A DNA stretch of 64,000 nucleotides from positions 248,001 to 312,000 of the forward strand of contig JAIXMO010000025.1 of assembly GCA_025677825.1 (NCBI GenBank), given 5' to 3'. The notes beneath the pieces are model-generated. The model was not told where the DNA came from and did not search any database. It saw only the letters and a program-made list of their open reading frames with translations. The first letter of the stretch is position 1. The number at the start of each line of letters is the position of its first letter. Positions 46,526 through 57,953 of this stretch are shown here, piece after piece. The position numbers and the translations under genes are program-made. Source of the DNA: Helicostylum pulchrum. Its lineage: Eukaryota > Mucoromycota > Mucoromycetes > Mucorales > Mucoraceae.

Positions 46526-49500
46526 TTATTTATTTACATAACTATGGACAATATTATTTGAAGAGGAAGCGACGGAACTAAACGAAGGTCGTTTAGGAGG
46601 GGTTGCGTTTCCGGAACCAAGCGAGGCTAAACCAGAGTCAGGTTCAATTAAACGCTTTTTACTTTTGCTAGTAGGTCTATTGGCTCTCCAGTTCTCTACT
46701 TCTAAGTCATAGTATTTTAAGCCTAAAGTTAAGCCATACGGATTTAGATTTTCATCTACAGTGTTTTCCGTTATATTGATAATTCTAGCAACGATCCACT
46801 CCCTGTTCTGCATTTGAGAAGAGGTAGTATCGTTACTTTGCAAAAAATAATGCGGAGCATTGATGTTAAAGGCGGCCCACGGTTTTCCGGTAGAGTTACG
46901 AGTTGGTAAAAACAAGGCAACATCACCCACCTTAAAACTGTTTTGGGAGCAAATATTTATTAAAATTAGCTGTCATACTTAATGCCCAATATACACTTTG
47001 TATCTTCCTACATACTTCCTAAACGAGATTTTTTCAGAGTTGCTGATTAATGTATGTCGATATTTATCTAATTTTACAAAATAGGATTAGAAAGTAAAAA
47101 GAACGTCTTCCGTTGTTAGTATACTGTAGTAATAATATATGAAGCTACACGATACTGGGGTATACCTTTCATTTTCTTTAACTGACTTTTTGTAACGACA
47201 AAATTATCATAAAGATTTTTAACATTCTCTAAAACAGCCATAACAAATCTTTGGATATTGATGGCAGATGAAAGTTGGAGTACTTCGTTCCAAATAGCAG
47301 CATCGTCGTCGCTTGGCGATAAGTTTCGAGACAGTAAGTTCAACTCTGCTTCGTCCATAGGTAATTGTAGCTTAATAACAAGATCAAAAAGTACATTCTT
47401 TCGGAACTCTTCGAGTTTTTCTGCCATACGACTGGCAATTGTTTTCCATTCAAGTTGAATATCCGTCAAGTTTTTATGAGATTCAGATAATTGAGCAAAT
47501 TCTTCGGTTATTGTTTCATAATTCTACACATTTTTGTTTTGTTAGTTTCATAGCAATAGTAAAAGAAAAAGGTCTGTCAAGAAGATACTTACGTTATTGA
47601 GATCGTAGTGGCGCTTTAAAAATAATTCTAAACATTCTTTAAAAGCTTTTACGTCAGTTTTCAAATTGATATCTTGTGTCGGTGAATCTTTTCGTTTGTA
47701 ACTGTTTAATAAATCTTTGACGTCTTTAAAGCACTAATAAGAAAGGGGGTTGTTTAAAAGTCTTGTCAATTACACATATAAAAAAAAAAGAAAAAGAAAA
47801 GTACCTGTTCAAGTTCACAAGTTCGAATAGAATGATTTTCTAAACTTTCCTTGAAGATTTTCACGTCTTTCTTCAAATCAAAGTCGTCTTTTTCATAATT
47901 ATCACCACTGAACCTAGACAAGAGTTCCTTTACAGCAGTATCTACTACTGCTTGTTCCTCTTTACATTTCTTTAACTCCTTATCTTTAAATATCCAGTCT
48001 TGCTGAGTTCTTGCAACCATTAATTTAGTTTGCTCCTGACATACTTTAATCTCGTCGATATCTTTATTTTTTTCTTCAAGTTTCTCCAACAACTTATCGG
48101 ACCGATCTTTGTAAAGGGCCCGTTCAGATTGAGTCTCTTCATGATGAGTCTTTTCTAACTGCAAGTTGGCTTTAAGGGATATGACCGTTTCAGTTAGAAC
48201 GTTGGCGCGGCTTGTTTCTTCCCATTTTTCGTTTAGAGCATTTTGCGTCTTTTGTTTTTCAATCCGCAAACGTTCTTTGAGTTCCTCAATTTCAGTTTCA
48301 TGGTCGGCGTTAATGGTATTGAGTTCGATTTCCAAATTTTTCTTCATACGTCGTTCTTCTTCTAAAGCATACTGAAGATCTGAAATCTGTATTGTATTTT
48401 TTTTTCGTGGGTTTAGTATAGAAGGCAAAAATAAAATGTAGGGTGAATAACTTACTTTAGACTGAAAATCATCTTCCGCACTCGCAATTCGAAAATCGGC
48501 AGTCTTATCTTTATTCTTCAATTCATTGATAAACTATATAATACAGAAAATTGGTATGAGTTTATACAAGAAGAAGAGAAAAAAAGGGGGAGGAGGGGGA
48601 CTTACACTCTGTCGGTTTTGTTCGAATGCTTGTCGCTCATTATCAAAGTTTTGAGCTTGGACCTCAAGTTCTTCCTTTTCGTTTTCCAACTAGAGATTTA
48701 ATTAGTATCATTGTTATTACTTTGTGGTCTTTTTTGTAACCTACGTTTTTTAACGAGACTTGAAAATCTTCAGTTTCCTTCTGATGCTTCTCGGTCATCT
48801 CTTGTAACATTTCTCTAAGCTGATTATTTTCAGCAATAGTGGCTGAAATTAGCTTCTTATCATCTATTACAACCGAAAAGGTAGAAGAACTAGAAGAATG
48901 TGATACAGAAGGAGAAAGTGGTTCATCCTTTTGATCAATTATTTCTTGTATAAGAGCAGGATTAATTTGATTTACAGTAAAAACTAAATAAAAAAAAGAG
49001 TTAAAGTCGAAATCACATTCAAAAAAAAAAAGGACAACTTACAATTTGATTCGACTGTTTTTAAAAAATCAGACTTTAAATCGTTCAATTGCTGTGACAT
49101 GGTGCTAAAGAGTAACATGATATCATCACTTTCAACGACATTTATCGACTTTGATAATTTCTTTGTGCGAGGAGAAGCAAACGAAGGCTGCCTTGTTAAG
49201 GAGCTGTTGATTTGTTGACAGTAAGCATTATCCAGTATTGAGATATACTCCTCAACATCCTTTTTATCGAGCTGAATGCGGTCTTGACTATTTATACCGT
49301 TTAAAGTGATTTCACTTTGTGGAGAGGTGCTATCGAATCCGACTAATTTAAACGGAAGCAAGTTTCTGATTGTATGTCGAAAATAATCTCGTCTCTTTTC
49401 TTCTTTAAATCGATAGTCTGATAATATATCTGCAATTATATTCGAATTTTTGATAAGAATCTGTGAAAGAATATTTTTTTTAGTGCATGCAATTACAAAA

Positions 49501-51217
49501 AAAAAAGGTGGATTGACTTACCTGTTTGTATTCTTTTCTGCGTACTATTTCGATAAGGAGAGCACCCTTTATTATAATTATTAGTTTGAATGATGTGATC
49601 GTGATTTATCCTGATGATTTATTTTACTTACATATGCTAATACAGCGTGACGTACACTTCTTAAATCGTTTTTCCCGTACTTCTCTTTAAAATCTTTCAA
49701 GTAAGATCTATTAGCGGCTGAATCCCTGTCTAATTTAGCAATGCATCCTTGGATATCCGAAATGACATTCATATGTTTAAAGAAGTGGGTGACCGAATCT
49801 CGTTTAGAGTTTATCAACTTGGCAACATTTTTACGGACGATAGCGTCATACTTTTGCAACTTGGGGACAGGATCATCCAGCTGATAGTCAGCTAAATGAT
49901 CGAGCGATTCAAACTTTTTCTTTACTGATGGTGATCTTCTAGAATTCGTACTGATGCTAAGTCTGTTTATACCGGTATTTAGTTCTTCGTTCTTTAAGGA
50001 TGTTAATTTTTCGAGCGCTTTATTCAAGCTAGGTTTTATCCCCTTGTTACAAACATGAGCGGTATCAGCCACCTTTTTGATGTCGCAAAGGGTATCGTCC
50101 AAAGTTAGTAGATGGCTATTTTCAGCAACATGCTGTACAATTTCTTTCTCGAAATTTTCAATTTCACGGATGTCTGCTTTTAATTTGGAAGAGTGGAATT
50201 TCAAATACTTGCACAATTCGATTGTATCAGCTTTCGTTGATTCTATAAGTTGAGTATCGATAAAATCAAATAGCTTGACTTTACTACGAAATTCTGGTTC
50301 CAAGAGATCTAGGATGGGGGAATGAATATTCATGTTTTGGAGAATCAGTACATTTTCATCAAGGTATCTCAGCAAATTAGCTTGTATGTTTATCTCTTTT
50401 TTAACGGCTTTTAAAAATATCTTTGTTGCATCTGTTCCCAATTTGATATGTGATATCATATTTTGGAGTGCCACATTCAACGCCATTGCTTGATTCTTTT
50501 GCTCTTCTACAGATATTTTAGCTAACGTTTGATGAGTGAAAATTGTATCCGAAATAGACTAAACAAATTGTAATCAGTTGGTTTTATCTAATGTATAAAA
50601 TAAATCAATATTTACATCACTATAACTTCCTAATTTCTCGAAAAAATCGATATAACGATAACAATTATCTTCCATTGTACTTTTGTCAAATGTTTGTCGT
50701 ATACGGCTTAATACGATTGCGCCTTTTTTTTTCTTATGTTAGTCTAGTTGAATGGGATAATATAAATGATGTAAACTTACTATGGAAAGGAATTTCAGGT
50801 TCCAAACCTGAAATTTCTCTTTCTATAAACGCACTTATTATTTCGGGGGGCGCATCCAGGTATTCCCTATCATAGCAGAAAACTAACTCTTCCCTCTGAA
50901 ATTATGATAAGTTTCATTATCTGTTTTTTTTTTTCTTCTTTTTACATACCCCATTGGTAGCTTCAATGACTTGTTTGACGTTTTCCTTTTTAACAATAAT
51001 ACCAAGACTCGTCATTAATATTTGACTGTTTGGTGGGATACCAGTACATTGCTCAATTGCTCGGTATAGTTGCTCTAAGCTAAATGGAGTGTTAATACTT
51101 TTTTATCGGTACATTCTAAGGATTTTTTTTTTAAAAAAAAAAGACAGCTTACGTCTCCACATTTTTTCCTTTATTCCAGTGTATAACTGCACCAGTCTCA
51201 GCTCTGTATAGTTTCAT
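46526..51217 (-). CDS. ATG11: Autophagy scaffold protein Atg11 (RB1CC1/FIP200-related)
   Basis: Fifteen exons join in phase to 1250 residues: 51217-51153, 51079-50950, 50895-50781, 50722-50616, 50558-49632, 49566-49522, 49460-49043, 48983-48745, 48689-48606, 48533-48456, 48386-47805, 47733-47593, 47523-47166, 47067-47016, 46937-46526. The N-terminus (MKLYRAETGAVIHWNKGKNV, then LEQLYRAIEQCTGIP) is ubiquitin-like. Long coiled coils follow (about 560-950, e.g. LEEERRMKKNLEIELNTI). The C-terminal Atg11 domain carries ISFRNFKVGDVALFLPTR, then WAAFNINAPHYFL. Known: Atg11 organises selective autophagy, binding cargo receptors and activating Atg1. The 52-nt exon 14 is needed to build the RNF/KVGD junction. 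Confidence 0.93.
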
Positions 51218-51869
51218 TATATAGAAAATAAAATGGGTATCTTTTTAAAGAAAGAGAGAGAGAGAGTGAGAGAAAAGAAGGGAAAAAAAAAAAAGTAAAT
51301 AAATAACAACAAAAAAAGGAATGACTTTGACTGTTCAATAGGTGATCACAGGTGAGTTGCTTAATATGGGAATTATGAAGTACGCAAATGTAATGACAGA
51401 ATACTTTTTATTTATTTATATACGTTTTTCTTTGCAAAAGCAATCAACAATAGAAGCGATTCATCAGCAGAACAAATCACGTAAATTATTCGGGGATATA
51501 TTTAGTGCCTATACATTTATTACTATCACAATCATATATATAAAGTGTATCTAAACTATAAAAAAGGGGTTTAGCGAGTTAAATAAACCCAACTGGTTTT
51601 TTTTTCTTTTTTTTGCATAATGATGAGTATAAAACTAAACGAATAAAATGCCAAAAAAGCATAAAATACAATGTCAGCGGTGGGGAATACAAGAAAAGCG
51701 TATATGGCTATTAAACTCATGTTATGGTATTCATATGCCTTTCCCAATCGCCATACAAATTCAGCTATATAGTGTGTTACAGTGTAATTGTCTTTAAACT
51801 TTCCTGAGAAAAAAAATACATATATTTTACTCTTTTCCCTCTCTATTCTTTTTTATATATACACGTATA
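51218..51869. promoter_or_regulatory. Divergent region between ATG11 and the small secreted protein gene
   Basis: 652 bp with a GA-rich tract (51255-51295), poly-T and a TATATAT segment near 51850 close to the plus-strand start. The frame at 51342-51554 lacks any protein-like feature. No gene seen. Confidence 0.5.
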
Positions 51870-52364
51870 ATGTCATCCATTCGTTTTATCCAAGCATTCG
51901 TTTTCGCATTATTCTTTTGTCAATGTTTAGCTCAAATCGGTACAAAAATCTTGTCACCTGAAACCAACGCTACAGTCAGTGTAGGAGACAAGGTACAAAT
52001 TCTATATACGTATGGTAATATGGGTAATGGTAGTTATGTGGTTGATTTGGCTCTTTGGAAGGATAATGCTGCTGAAGACTTGGCACAAGATATTGAAACC
52101 AATGTCGTCGTCAAGAGCGGTAACTCTGCAGGCACTAAACTCGAATTCGTTTTAAACTCTACTTATGAATGGACTGTGCCTAAGGGTCTTGCTGATACTG
52201 TTTACTTGACCGTTACAACAAAACCTGAATTGGACTCTCAAGTTGGTTTAAATATGCGTTCTAGTCCTATTAGACTTCATATCAGTGCTGCTCTTACTAA
52301 TTTACCTATTCAAAAACTCAGCCTTTTAGCCTTGGCAATGGGTATTCTTTTCTTTACTTGTTAA
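51870..52364 (+). CDS. Small secreted, probably GPI-anchored, cell-surface protein
   Basis: Intronless, 164 residues. Signal peptide about 1-21 (FVFALFFCQCLAQ); beta-rich body with ILSPETNATVSVGDKVQILY, similar to the Kre9/Knh1-like beta-sandwich N-terminal domain found in fungal surface proteins; three N-glycosylation sequons (NAT, NGS, NST); and a hydrophobic C-terminus (KLSLLALAMGILFFTC) of the type removed for a GPI anchor. Likely at the plasma membrane or wall. I do not recognise a specific orthologue, and a secreted effector-like role cannot be excluded or shown. Confidence 0.75.
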   Translation: MSSIRFIQAFVFALFFCQCLAQIGTKILSPETNATVSVGDKVQILYTYGNMGNGSYVVDLALWKDNAAEDLAQDIETNVVVKSGNSAGTKLEFVLNSTYEWTVPKGLADTVYLTVTTKPELDSQVGLNMRSSPIRLHISAALTNLPIQKLSLLALAMGILFFTC

Positions 52365-52518
52365 ATAAAATCTTATATATTTTTTTTTTCTCCCATTGAT
52401 CAATGTCCTTTGTGTTACTATCTCTGTATCACGTGTGCTTAGTTCTGTCCTCACATTTTACACACAAAATAAAAATAAAACTGCCCTCTTTTTTTTTCCC
52501 CTTTATTTTCCATAGAAC

Positions 52519-53177
52519 ATGCTTTCACCTCAAGATGAGCGATCGGACAAGTTGACTACAGCAGCAAAGAAAAAGGTAAAAAGAAGAAGAAAAGAAAAAG
52601 GTGTCTAATAAAAAAAGACCCCTTTTTTATATTTATCAAGATTTTTTTTTAGCTGCATAAGTTTCAATCCAAAAAAGTGAATTTAACAGATGGTTTAGAG
52701 CAAGAAAATATTAGACTAAAAGAAAACTTATTCAAAACCAATGAAAAAGTGGAACTGATGCAACATGAAATAGATCGTTTACGCGAAAACAATAGTGAAT
52801 TACAAAGATTATTTGCTCATGATTTTCTATCAGACGTGGACAGTATTACTTTTTCAGATCATCGTACTTTGGGTTAGATGGAAGTTGATTTAAACGAGTT
52901 TTTTTGTTATATTGATTATTTTTATACTTGTATAGATTCATATGAAAGAGAAGAAAGGTAAAATTATATCAAATTTTTGATCTTTACTTAAAACATGCAT
53001 ATACATATACAGATTGATCTTTGAGGATTTAAAACGAAGATTGATTAGCCTAAAAGAAAGGTTTAAAAGAAATTCAGCAGGTTGGTACAAGCACAAAAGA
53101 GATGATGTTTCACAAATTCACGTGTTTTTTTTCCAGAATTATGTAGTCATTGTATGGGTGAACTGATTGAAATCTAA
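52519..53177 (+). CDS. Small coiled-coil protein with a C-terminal CxxC tail
   Basis: Five exons (52519-52575, 52653-52872, 52936-52957, 53013-53080, 53137-53177) give 135 residues. Most of the protein is a leucine-heptad coiled coil (LEQENIRLKENLFKTNEKVE, then DRLRENNSELQRLF). After two short exons comes a basic helix (LKRRLISLKERFKR) and the end ELCSHCMGELIEI with CxxC. I do not recognise the family. All junctions are GT-AG and in phase, and the 22-nt exon 3 makes an assembled product rather than chance. It could be an adaptor or kinetochore/centrosome-type small coiled coil; that is speculation. Confidence 0.65.
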
Positions 53178-54432
53178 TCTCCAGGATACATGTAGTTATC
53201 CATCCTGTCACATTTTCACTGTAAACCCTAGCCTTGTAATAATACTCTAATTAATTATGCGTTGTATTTATCACACACTCACTTTTTCTTTTTCTTTTTG
53301 TAATTATTTATCATCATTTATTCTTTTTTGACTGACAAGAGAGGTCAAAAATGACCTTTTCGACTGAATCTGATGGTGATATTTAACTGAGAAGAGTTCA
53401 TTCATAAATTATAGCCAACTCTTTTCATTTCTTGTCCTTTCCCCAAAATATTACGTCTTAAAATAAAATCAGAAAGTTTTCTATTGTTGATGATGTATTT
53501 ATTTGGTAGTACTTTTGAGCTGATTACATGGTTGTGAAGGTTATTCCGATATGCTACCATTAATTCGAGTATATTGCCGTACCAGACATAGTTTCTACTC
53601 TCTATAATATATTTAGATTTTTACTGGTAAATATTCAAAGTACAAAAGAACTAAAAATAAAATTCATTCGTCCCTATTCCTTAAAAAAGCTGTAGAAGAT
53701 TGCTCTGAGATCAAATCACACAATACGTAGCTTTCAGAGGGGCTTACACGTATAAAACCCTTGGGGCTGCTTGTGACACACCCTAATATTTTAGTTTTTT
53801 TTTTCTTACCTGCATACTTGCTGTAAAATACGACGTAGCATATAAGCATTTCTTAACCGAACTGACTTGTCTAAAACATTTTAAATGCAGAAAAAAAAAC
53901 TTGTAGTATATCCATTTGATTGCTTTAGTGTTAAGTGACCACTTCGCTATCTTTGTCTGACACGCTGAGCTCAATTATTGCTGCCTTATAATGTATCACA
54001 GTATACACTGATGTTATTATTTAATAACTATAAAGTAAGCAGGAAAAGAAATACACGTTTTTCTTATTTTTAACAAAAGTCGTACGCAGATCAATATACT
54101 TTTATATTTTGAAGTGAAAGTAAAATAACTACCATCGTTTAATAATTTTTTAACTCACAAATGCATTGAATAGCGTATATCCAAATATACATAAAAAGGG
54201 ACTACGTCGCCTTATGTATCCACGAGAATGAAACTTAAACCTTATTATACGTTCGTCGATTCTTCCATTTGTACGACTTAATTGTACCAACGAGCTTTCC
54301 TAAACCTATAAAATGCCACCCCTTTTTCTTTATTTTGATATTTCAAATCAAATCAGATTAAGCACAGATCAAAATACACAAACTAAAAGCTTGCTGTTTA
54401 ATATATTTAAACAATACCCTCATTCTATCAAC
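53178..54432. other. Intergenic region before the 54-62 kb 7TM array
   Basis: AT-rich with no convincing gene. A small perfect inverted repeat AGGTCA/TGACCT lies at about 53341-53358. Short frames near 53664-53974 (minus) have no recognisable features. Confidence 0.5.
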
Positions 54433-55215
54433 ATGTTTCTAATATCTGAAGCCCCCGAATTTACTAAATGGTTTTGCGTTTCTATTGGAACCTCTCTTTT
54501 CTTGCTTGTTTGTGTAGGATATTGTTTTCGAAAACCGATCTATCGTACTAGCAATTTATACAGTTCCCTCATCTCTTCCATAGCCACCGCTGTCCCCTTA
54601 TTTATTACTGTGTTTTATAATAACCCTGATGTGGCATATAACTCATTATTTTTAATCTACGGGTATCAACTCATATCTGATTCGATTACCATTCTATATA
54701 CCTTTCAATGTATACTAAAAAAGAGACAAGGTTTTGGAAAGGCGCTTGTGTATGTGGGTTATGTGTGGGTTCTCTTCACTACCAGTATTTTTTTCGCTCT
54801 TGCCATTATGTTGAAAAAGAAAAACTGGAGGTTCGATTACGAAGAAATTTACTACGTTCACAACCCTGTATCAATTACAATACTTTTAATTTTTGGGTTT
54901 ATTTTGATCCTTTTGTTTTTATTTTTTATAGTCAACAGAAAAATGTGCACACAAGTTTTCAACTATATGATTACTTATATCACGCTAGTTGCCATCGCGT
55001 TTCTGGGTATTACAATTCTTATGTCCGTCCATATTCAAAATTTTGAAGTATTTGATGCGATTTCTTTTATATTTATTGATTTACCTGTCAAAATCATGAT
55101 CTTTATTACAGCTTATTATGGAGATATTTGGGTTAATGGATCTTACAATGATACGTATGCAAACTATGAAACTTGCTTTGATATTTTGGAGAGTAATCAG
55201 TATAGGATCGCATGA
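54433..55215 (+). CDS. 7TM family, divergent member (copy e)
   Basis: Intronless. I start at ATG 54433 (260 residues, MFLISEAPEF), matching the 253-266 residue length of relatives; an in-frame ATG at 54313 would add 40 residues. Seven hydrophobic segments with the family signatures ALVYVGYVW at TM4 and YYGDIWVNG after TM7. The TM2-TM3 region and the tail (YETCFDILES) differ strongly from type I, and the DLEAN motif is absent. Positive residues after TM1, TM3 (LKKRQGFGK) and TM5 (VNRKM) keep the N-out/C-in prediction. Function unknown. Confidence 0.75.
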   Translation: MFLISEAPEFTKWFCVSIGTSLFLLVCVGYCFRKPIYRTSNLYSSLISSIATAVPLFITVFYNNPDVAYNSLFLIYGYQLISDSITILYTFQCILKKRQGFGKALVYVGYVWVLFTTSIFFALAIMLKKKNWRFDYEEIYYVHNPVSITILLIFGFILILLFLFFIVNRKMCTQVFNYMITYITLVAIAFLGITILMSVHIQNFEVFDAISFIFIDLPVKIMIFITAYYGDIWVNGSYNDTYANYETCFDILESNQYRIA

Positions 55216-55525
55216 TGTTTATAAGTATTGAAAAACAAAGCTATATGACCAATACATTCTCTAAATTATACGCAATATCATTTTATGCTCTACTAATATA
55301 TCTTTAAAAACTTAATAAAATATTTTAAACATGTAAAATAATATTTCATGCGTTATTTGCAGTAAAACTTTGTTAAGGGAAGGATAAATGCTGTTTTTCG
55401 AATACATAGATTTGTTTTATTTTAACATACTCTTTATTTTTTATTTTACAGATTATACAGTGACACAATCTATTATAAATCTCGTTAATGGTACTCTTTA
55501 TGTTTCTACAAAGGTATCATTGTCA
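55216..55525. other. Spacer after copy e
   Basis: AT-rich, with no gene seen; short Phe/Tyr-rich frames only. Confidence 0.4.
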
Positions 55526-55636
55526 GCGACTTGCTCGCTGTATCCATATTTCAGTAAGCGTGATCTGAGAGTCATTGTCACATTTTATATTAGCAGGTCT
55601 TGTGTCTCCCAGATTTATATCATCGATTTTTTCTGT
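55526..55636 (-). pseudogene. Type II 7TM gene remnant (C-terminal tail only)
   Basis: The plus-strand sequence TCTGAGAGTCATTGTCACAT and its surroundings match 57975-58075, the end of the intact type II gene, in the same orientation. It encodes on the minus strand the acidic tail around DIxLGDTRPAN. The rest of the gene is gone. The remnant lies head to head with type I copy c, as in the other modules. Confidence 0.7.
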
Positions 55637-56166
55637 CATCCAATCTAGATTTTCATCAAAATTCAAATCGAAATACACGATTAATGCTGAAGTGTTTTTC
55701 TTATGGTAGGTGGGTGATTCGTTTCTAAAAAAAAGACAAATTCTTATGTCTATATAATATTTTAAGAAGGTGCATTATGATACTGATGTTGCAGCGGTAT
55801 CAGCTTTAATTTTATCATATGTTATAATGAACCTTACCAGAAAAAAAGATAACGTTTTTCACATTATAGGTATACAATATGTTTTACAGAATAAAAACAA
55901 CGCAATGGTTTCCAGTGCGGATACAATTGTTGATGCAATAACTCACTATGTAATAACTCACTATGTAATATATGTATTCCTATCAGCCTTTTGTTTTTAC
56001 CAGAAAGGTAAGCTTCTTAAATATGTTGTCACCACACGTCTATTCGACGTTCCAATAGTGCAACATCATTGCGGAACTTAAAGAAGATTTATATAAATAC
56101 TAAAAAAAAATATCTGATCTGGAATATATTTCTTTACTTTTTCCAAAAAAACAAAATAAAGCAAAA
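55637..56166. repeat. Type I promoter block, right copy (inverted counterpart of 35892-36365)
   Basis: About 55690-56166 aligns with the reverse complement of 35892-36365, e.g. GATTCGTTTCTAAAAAA, ATAATATTTTAAGAAGGTGC, TTTAATTTTATCATATGTTA and the ATTCGACGTTCCAATAGTG segment. Frames inside it are non-coding by comparison of the two copies. Confidence 0.75.
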
Positions 56167-56952
56167 ATGAATATAGCTGAAACAGTCGAAATAAAGTTAA
56201 TCTGGTTTGATGTTTCTTTGGCCGTTTCTGTTCTTACTTTTCTCGTAACTGCGTTCTACGTTTACAAATACCGCTCTACTAAAGCAGCTATTATCGCTGG
56301 AAGTGCTTCACTGTCCACTCTGGCTTCACTTATTTCAGATGCCATTTATATTTCGGCAATGTTAACTCGGGATGTCCAACTTTCCGTATCAAATGTGTTA
56401 TTAGGTGTTGAACTCGCGTTTGCTTTTTTCGCTATATTTTATGCTTTTCATTGCATTATACCCAAAGCCGTTCAAGGTCGTAAGCTCGTGGTCTATGTCG
56501 GTTATGTCTGGATGGTTGTTACTGTAGCTATTGGCATCGCCGTTTCAGTTTTGATGAGCAATGACATCTATAATTATACTAACGAAATCAGCGACAGTAC
56601 CTTACACCTCAGACTGTCATTACCGTATTCGATCTGGGGATTTATTGCTGTCACTTTATTGCTTTTTTTCATGAACTTGAAAGACTTAAATCTCAAAACT
56701 GGATATACTATGTCAGTCTTCATTATACTCCATTTAATTTCAGCTGTCATCACCACAATTATGGTTTATTCTGATTTCTACAACACAATGGTACCGAATG
56801 CCATTATCTTTTTCTTCTCTTACTTGCTCCTGAGAATCGCTGCCATTCTTGCTGTTTATTATGGTTCGACTTGGATTCAAGATAATAACAATTATGTTGT
56901 TAGCAGCACTGAATCTGAGGATTTAGAAGCCAATCAACCGGCAAATCCGTGA
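56167..56952 (+). CDS. 7TM family type I, copy c
   Basis: Intronless, 261 residues, closely related to copies a and b (identical YKYRSTKAAIIAGSASLS and VVYVGYVWMVVTVAIGIA stretches) but diverging after TM5 (FMNLKDLNLKTGYTMSVFII). The TM7 motif reads YYGSTWIQ, and the tail keeps SEDLEAN. Membrane topology is as for copy a. Both coding part and upstream 0.5 kb are inverted duplicates of the 35-kb locus. Function unknown. Confidence 0.8.
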   Translation: MNIAETVEIKLIWFDVSLAVSVLTFLVTAFYVYKYRSTKAAIIAGSASLSTLASLISDAIYISAMLTRDVQLSVSNVLLGVELAFAFFAIFYAFHCIIPKAVQGRKLVVYVGYVWMVVTVAIGIAVSVLMSNDIYNYTNEISDSTLHLRLSLPYSIWGFIAVTLLLFFMNLKDLNLKTGYTMSVFIILHLISAVITTIMVYSDFYNTMVPNAIIFFFSYLLLRIAAILAVYYGSTWIQDNNNYVVSSTESEDLEANQPANP

Positions 56953-57384
56953 TATTAACGGTTATAAAAATAAAAAATAAAAAAATAGCAAAGAAATTAT
57001 CAGACTTTAAAAAGGTTATATCGTTTTTATTATGAAAATGTATGTGCCTTATATACATATTATAAGTTAAATAAGCGCTTATCATTAATGTGAAACTTGG
57101 ACATCTCTAGCAATACATTAATGAATGAGCAATTGGAAAAATTATATAGAATTCGGTAGAAGGACAATGACAATGACAGCGATGACTTGTGTGGCTTCTT
57201 GAATAAAAGACCCAGTATAGAGGCTTGTAGCTTATAAATAATGTGACATTTATGGAAACCAGTTATATGATCTTGTAAAGCGCTTAAACAGTCTTTATAA
57301 TTATATTATCAAATCGATAGAACAATAGAACATATCTGAGATTATGTGTCAAAGATACTATATTAGTATATAGCTTACGTAAGT
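56953..57384. other. Spacer between copy c and block A
   Basis: AT-rich, with no gene and no match to the left locus that I could see. Confidence 0.4.
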
Positions 57385-57700
57385 TCGCTAAACACCAAAC
57401 CATTTGAAAACTCTGGGCTACGTGTATGCCACATTCTTCTATATACAGATACGTTCATACCTTAAGTCTACAAATATTTCGCCTATGTTACAATAATTCT
57501 CTAAGAAAAATCATTTGAAGAACTTGCAACACATTTGGGTCACTTTTTTTTTCTAGATATTTCGTTTTCCGCCACACTTTTGTTACGCAAAAGTGGCTAA
57601 GAATGTATAGTGTTGTTGTTAATAACATTGATGTAACACGTTAATATAAACATTGAAACGACTATAGTAGTCTATTTTTTTCTTGTTTTAATTTAAGCTA
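57385..57700. repeat. Block A, right copy
   Basis: Inverted counterpart of 36655-36965 (see there). It contains an internal hairpin, CCACACTTTTG...CAAAAGTGG at 57572-57597, missing from the left copy, which has a deletion at that place. Confidence 0.8.
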
Positions 57701-57760
57701 TTGCTGCTACAGCTGCTTGTATATCTCTTCGAGCGCTAATGGTGTTATTTTCTTTCTCTG
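57693..57760 (-). pseudogene. Possible type II 7TM remnant (TM7 end)
   Basis: The minus strand reads RRDIQAAVAAIA and then a stop, resembling ALEYIATAIAAL in TM7 of the intact type II gene nearby. The match is short, so this is tentative; its position between block A and a type II gene supports it. Confidence 0.35.
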
Positions 57761-57953
57761 TTACACATCTTTTACTGTAAAATTTTGGTATGCTAATTTT
57801 TTTTAAACAAATTATTCGTATACAGTTTTGTTTAAATACAAGTTTATTTCTATTTCTATTTTACAATTAAATTACAAATCACACAAGGATATAATCTAAC
57901 GTAATTCAACATTCTATAAATAGTCGATGGTATCCTTTTTTTCTGTGAAATTA

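Noticed and set aside
51342..51554. 70-codon frame between ATG11 and the secreted protein gene
   Set aside because: Begins inside the divergent promoter region and shows no domain or signal.
53341..53358. AGGTCA/TGACCT inverted repeat as a nuclear-receptor-like or terminator site
   Set aside because: A short palindrome is expected by chance; fungi lack nuclear receptors and no gene start is near.
55770..56081. 103-codon frame upstream of 7TM copy c
   Set aside because: The homologous sequence at 35960-36300 does not keep the frame, so it is non-coding promoter DNA.
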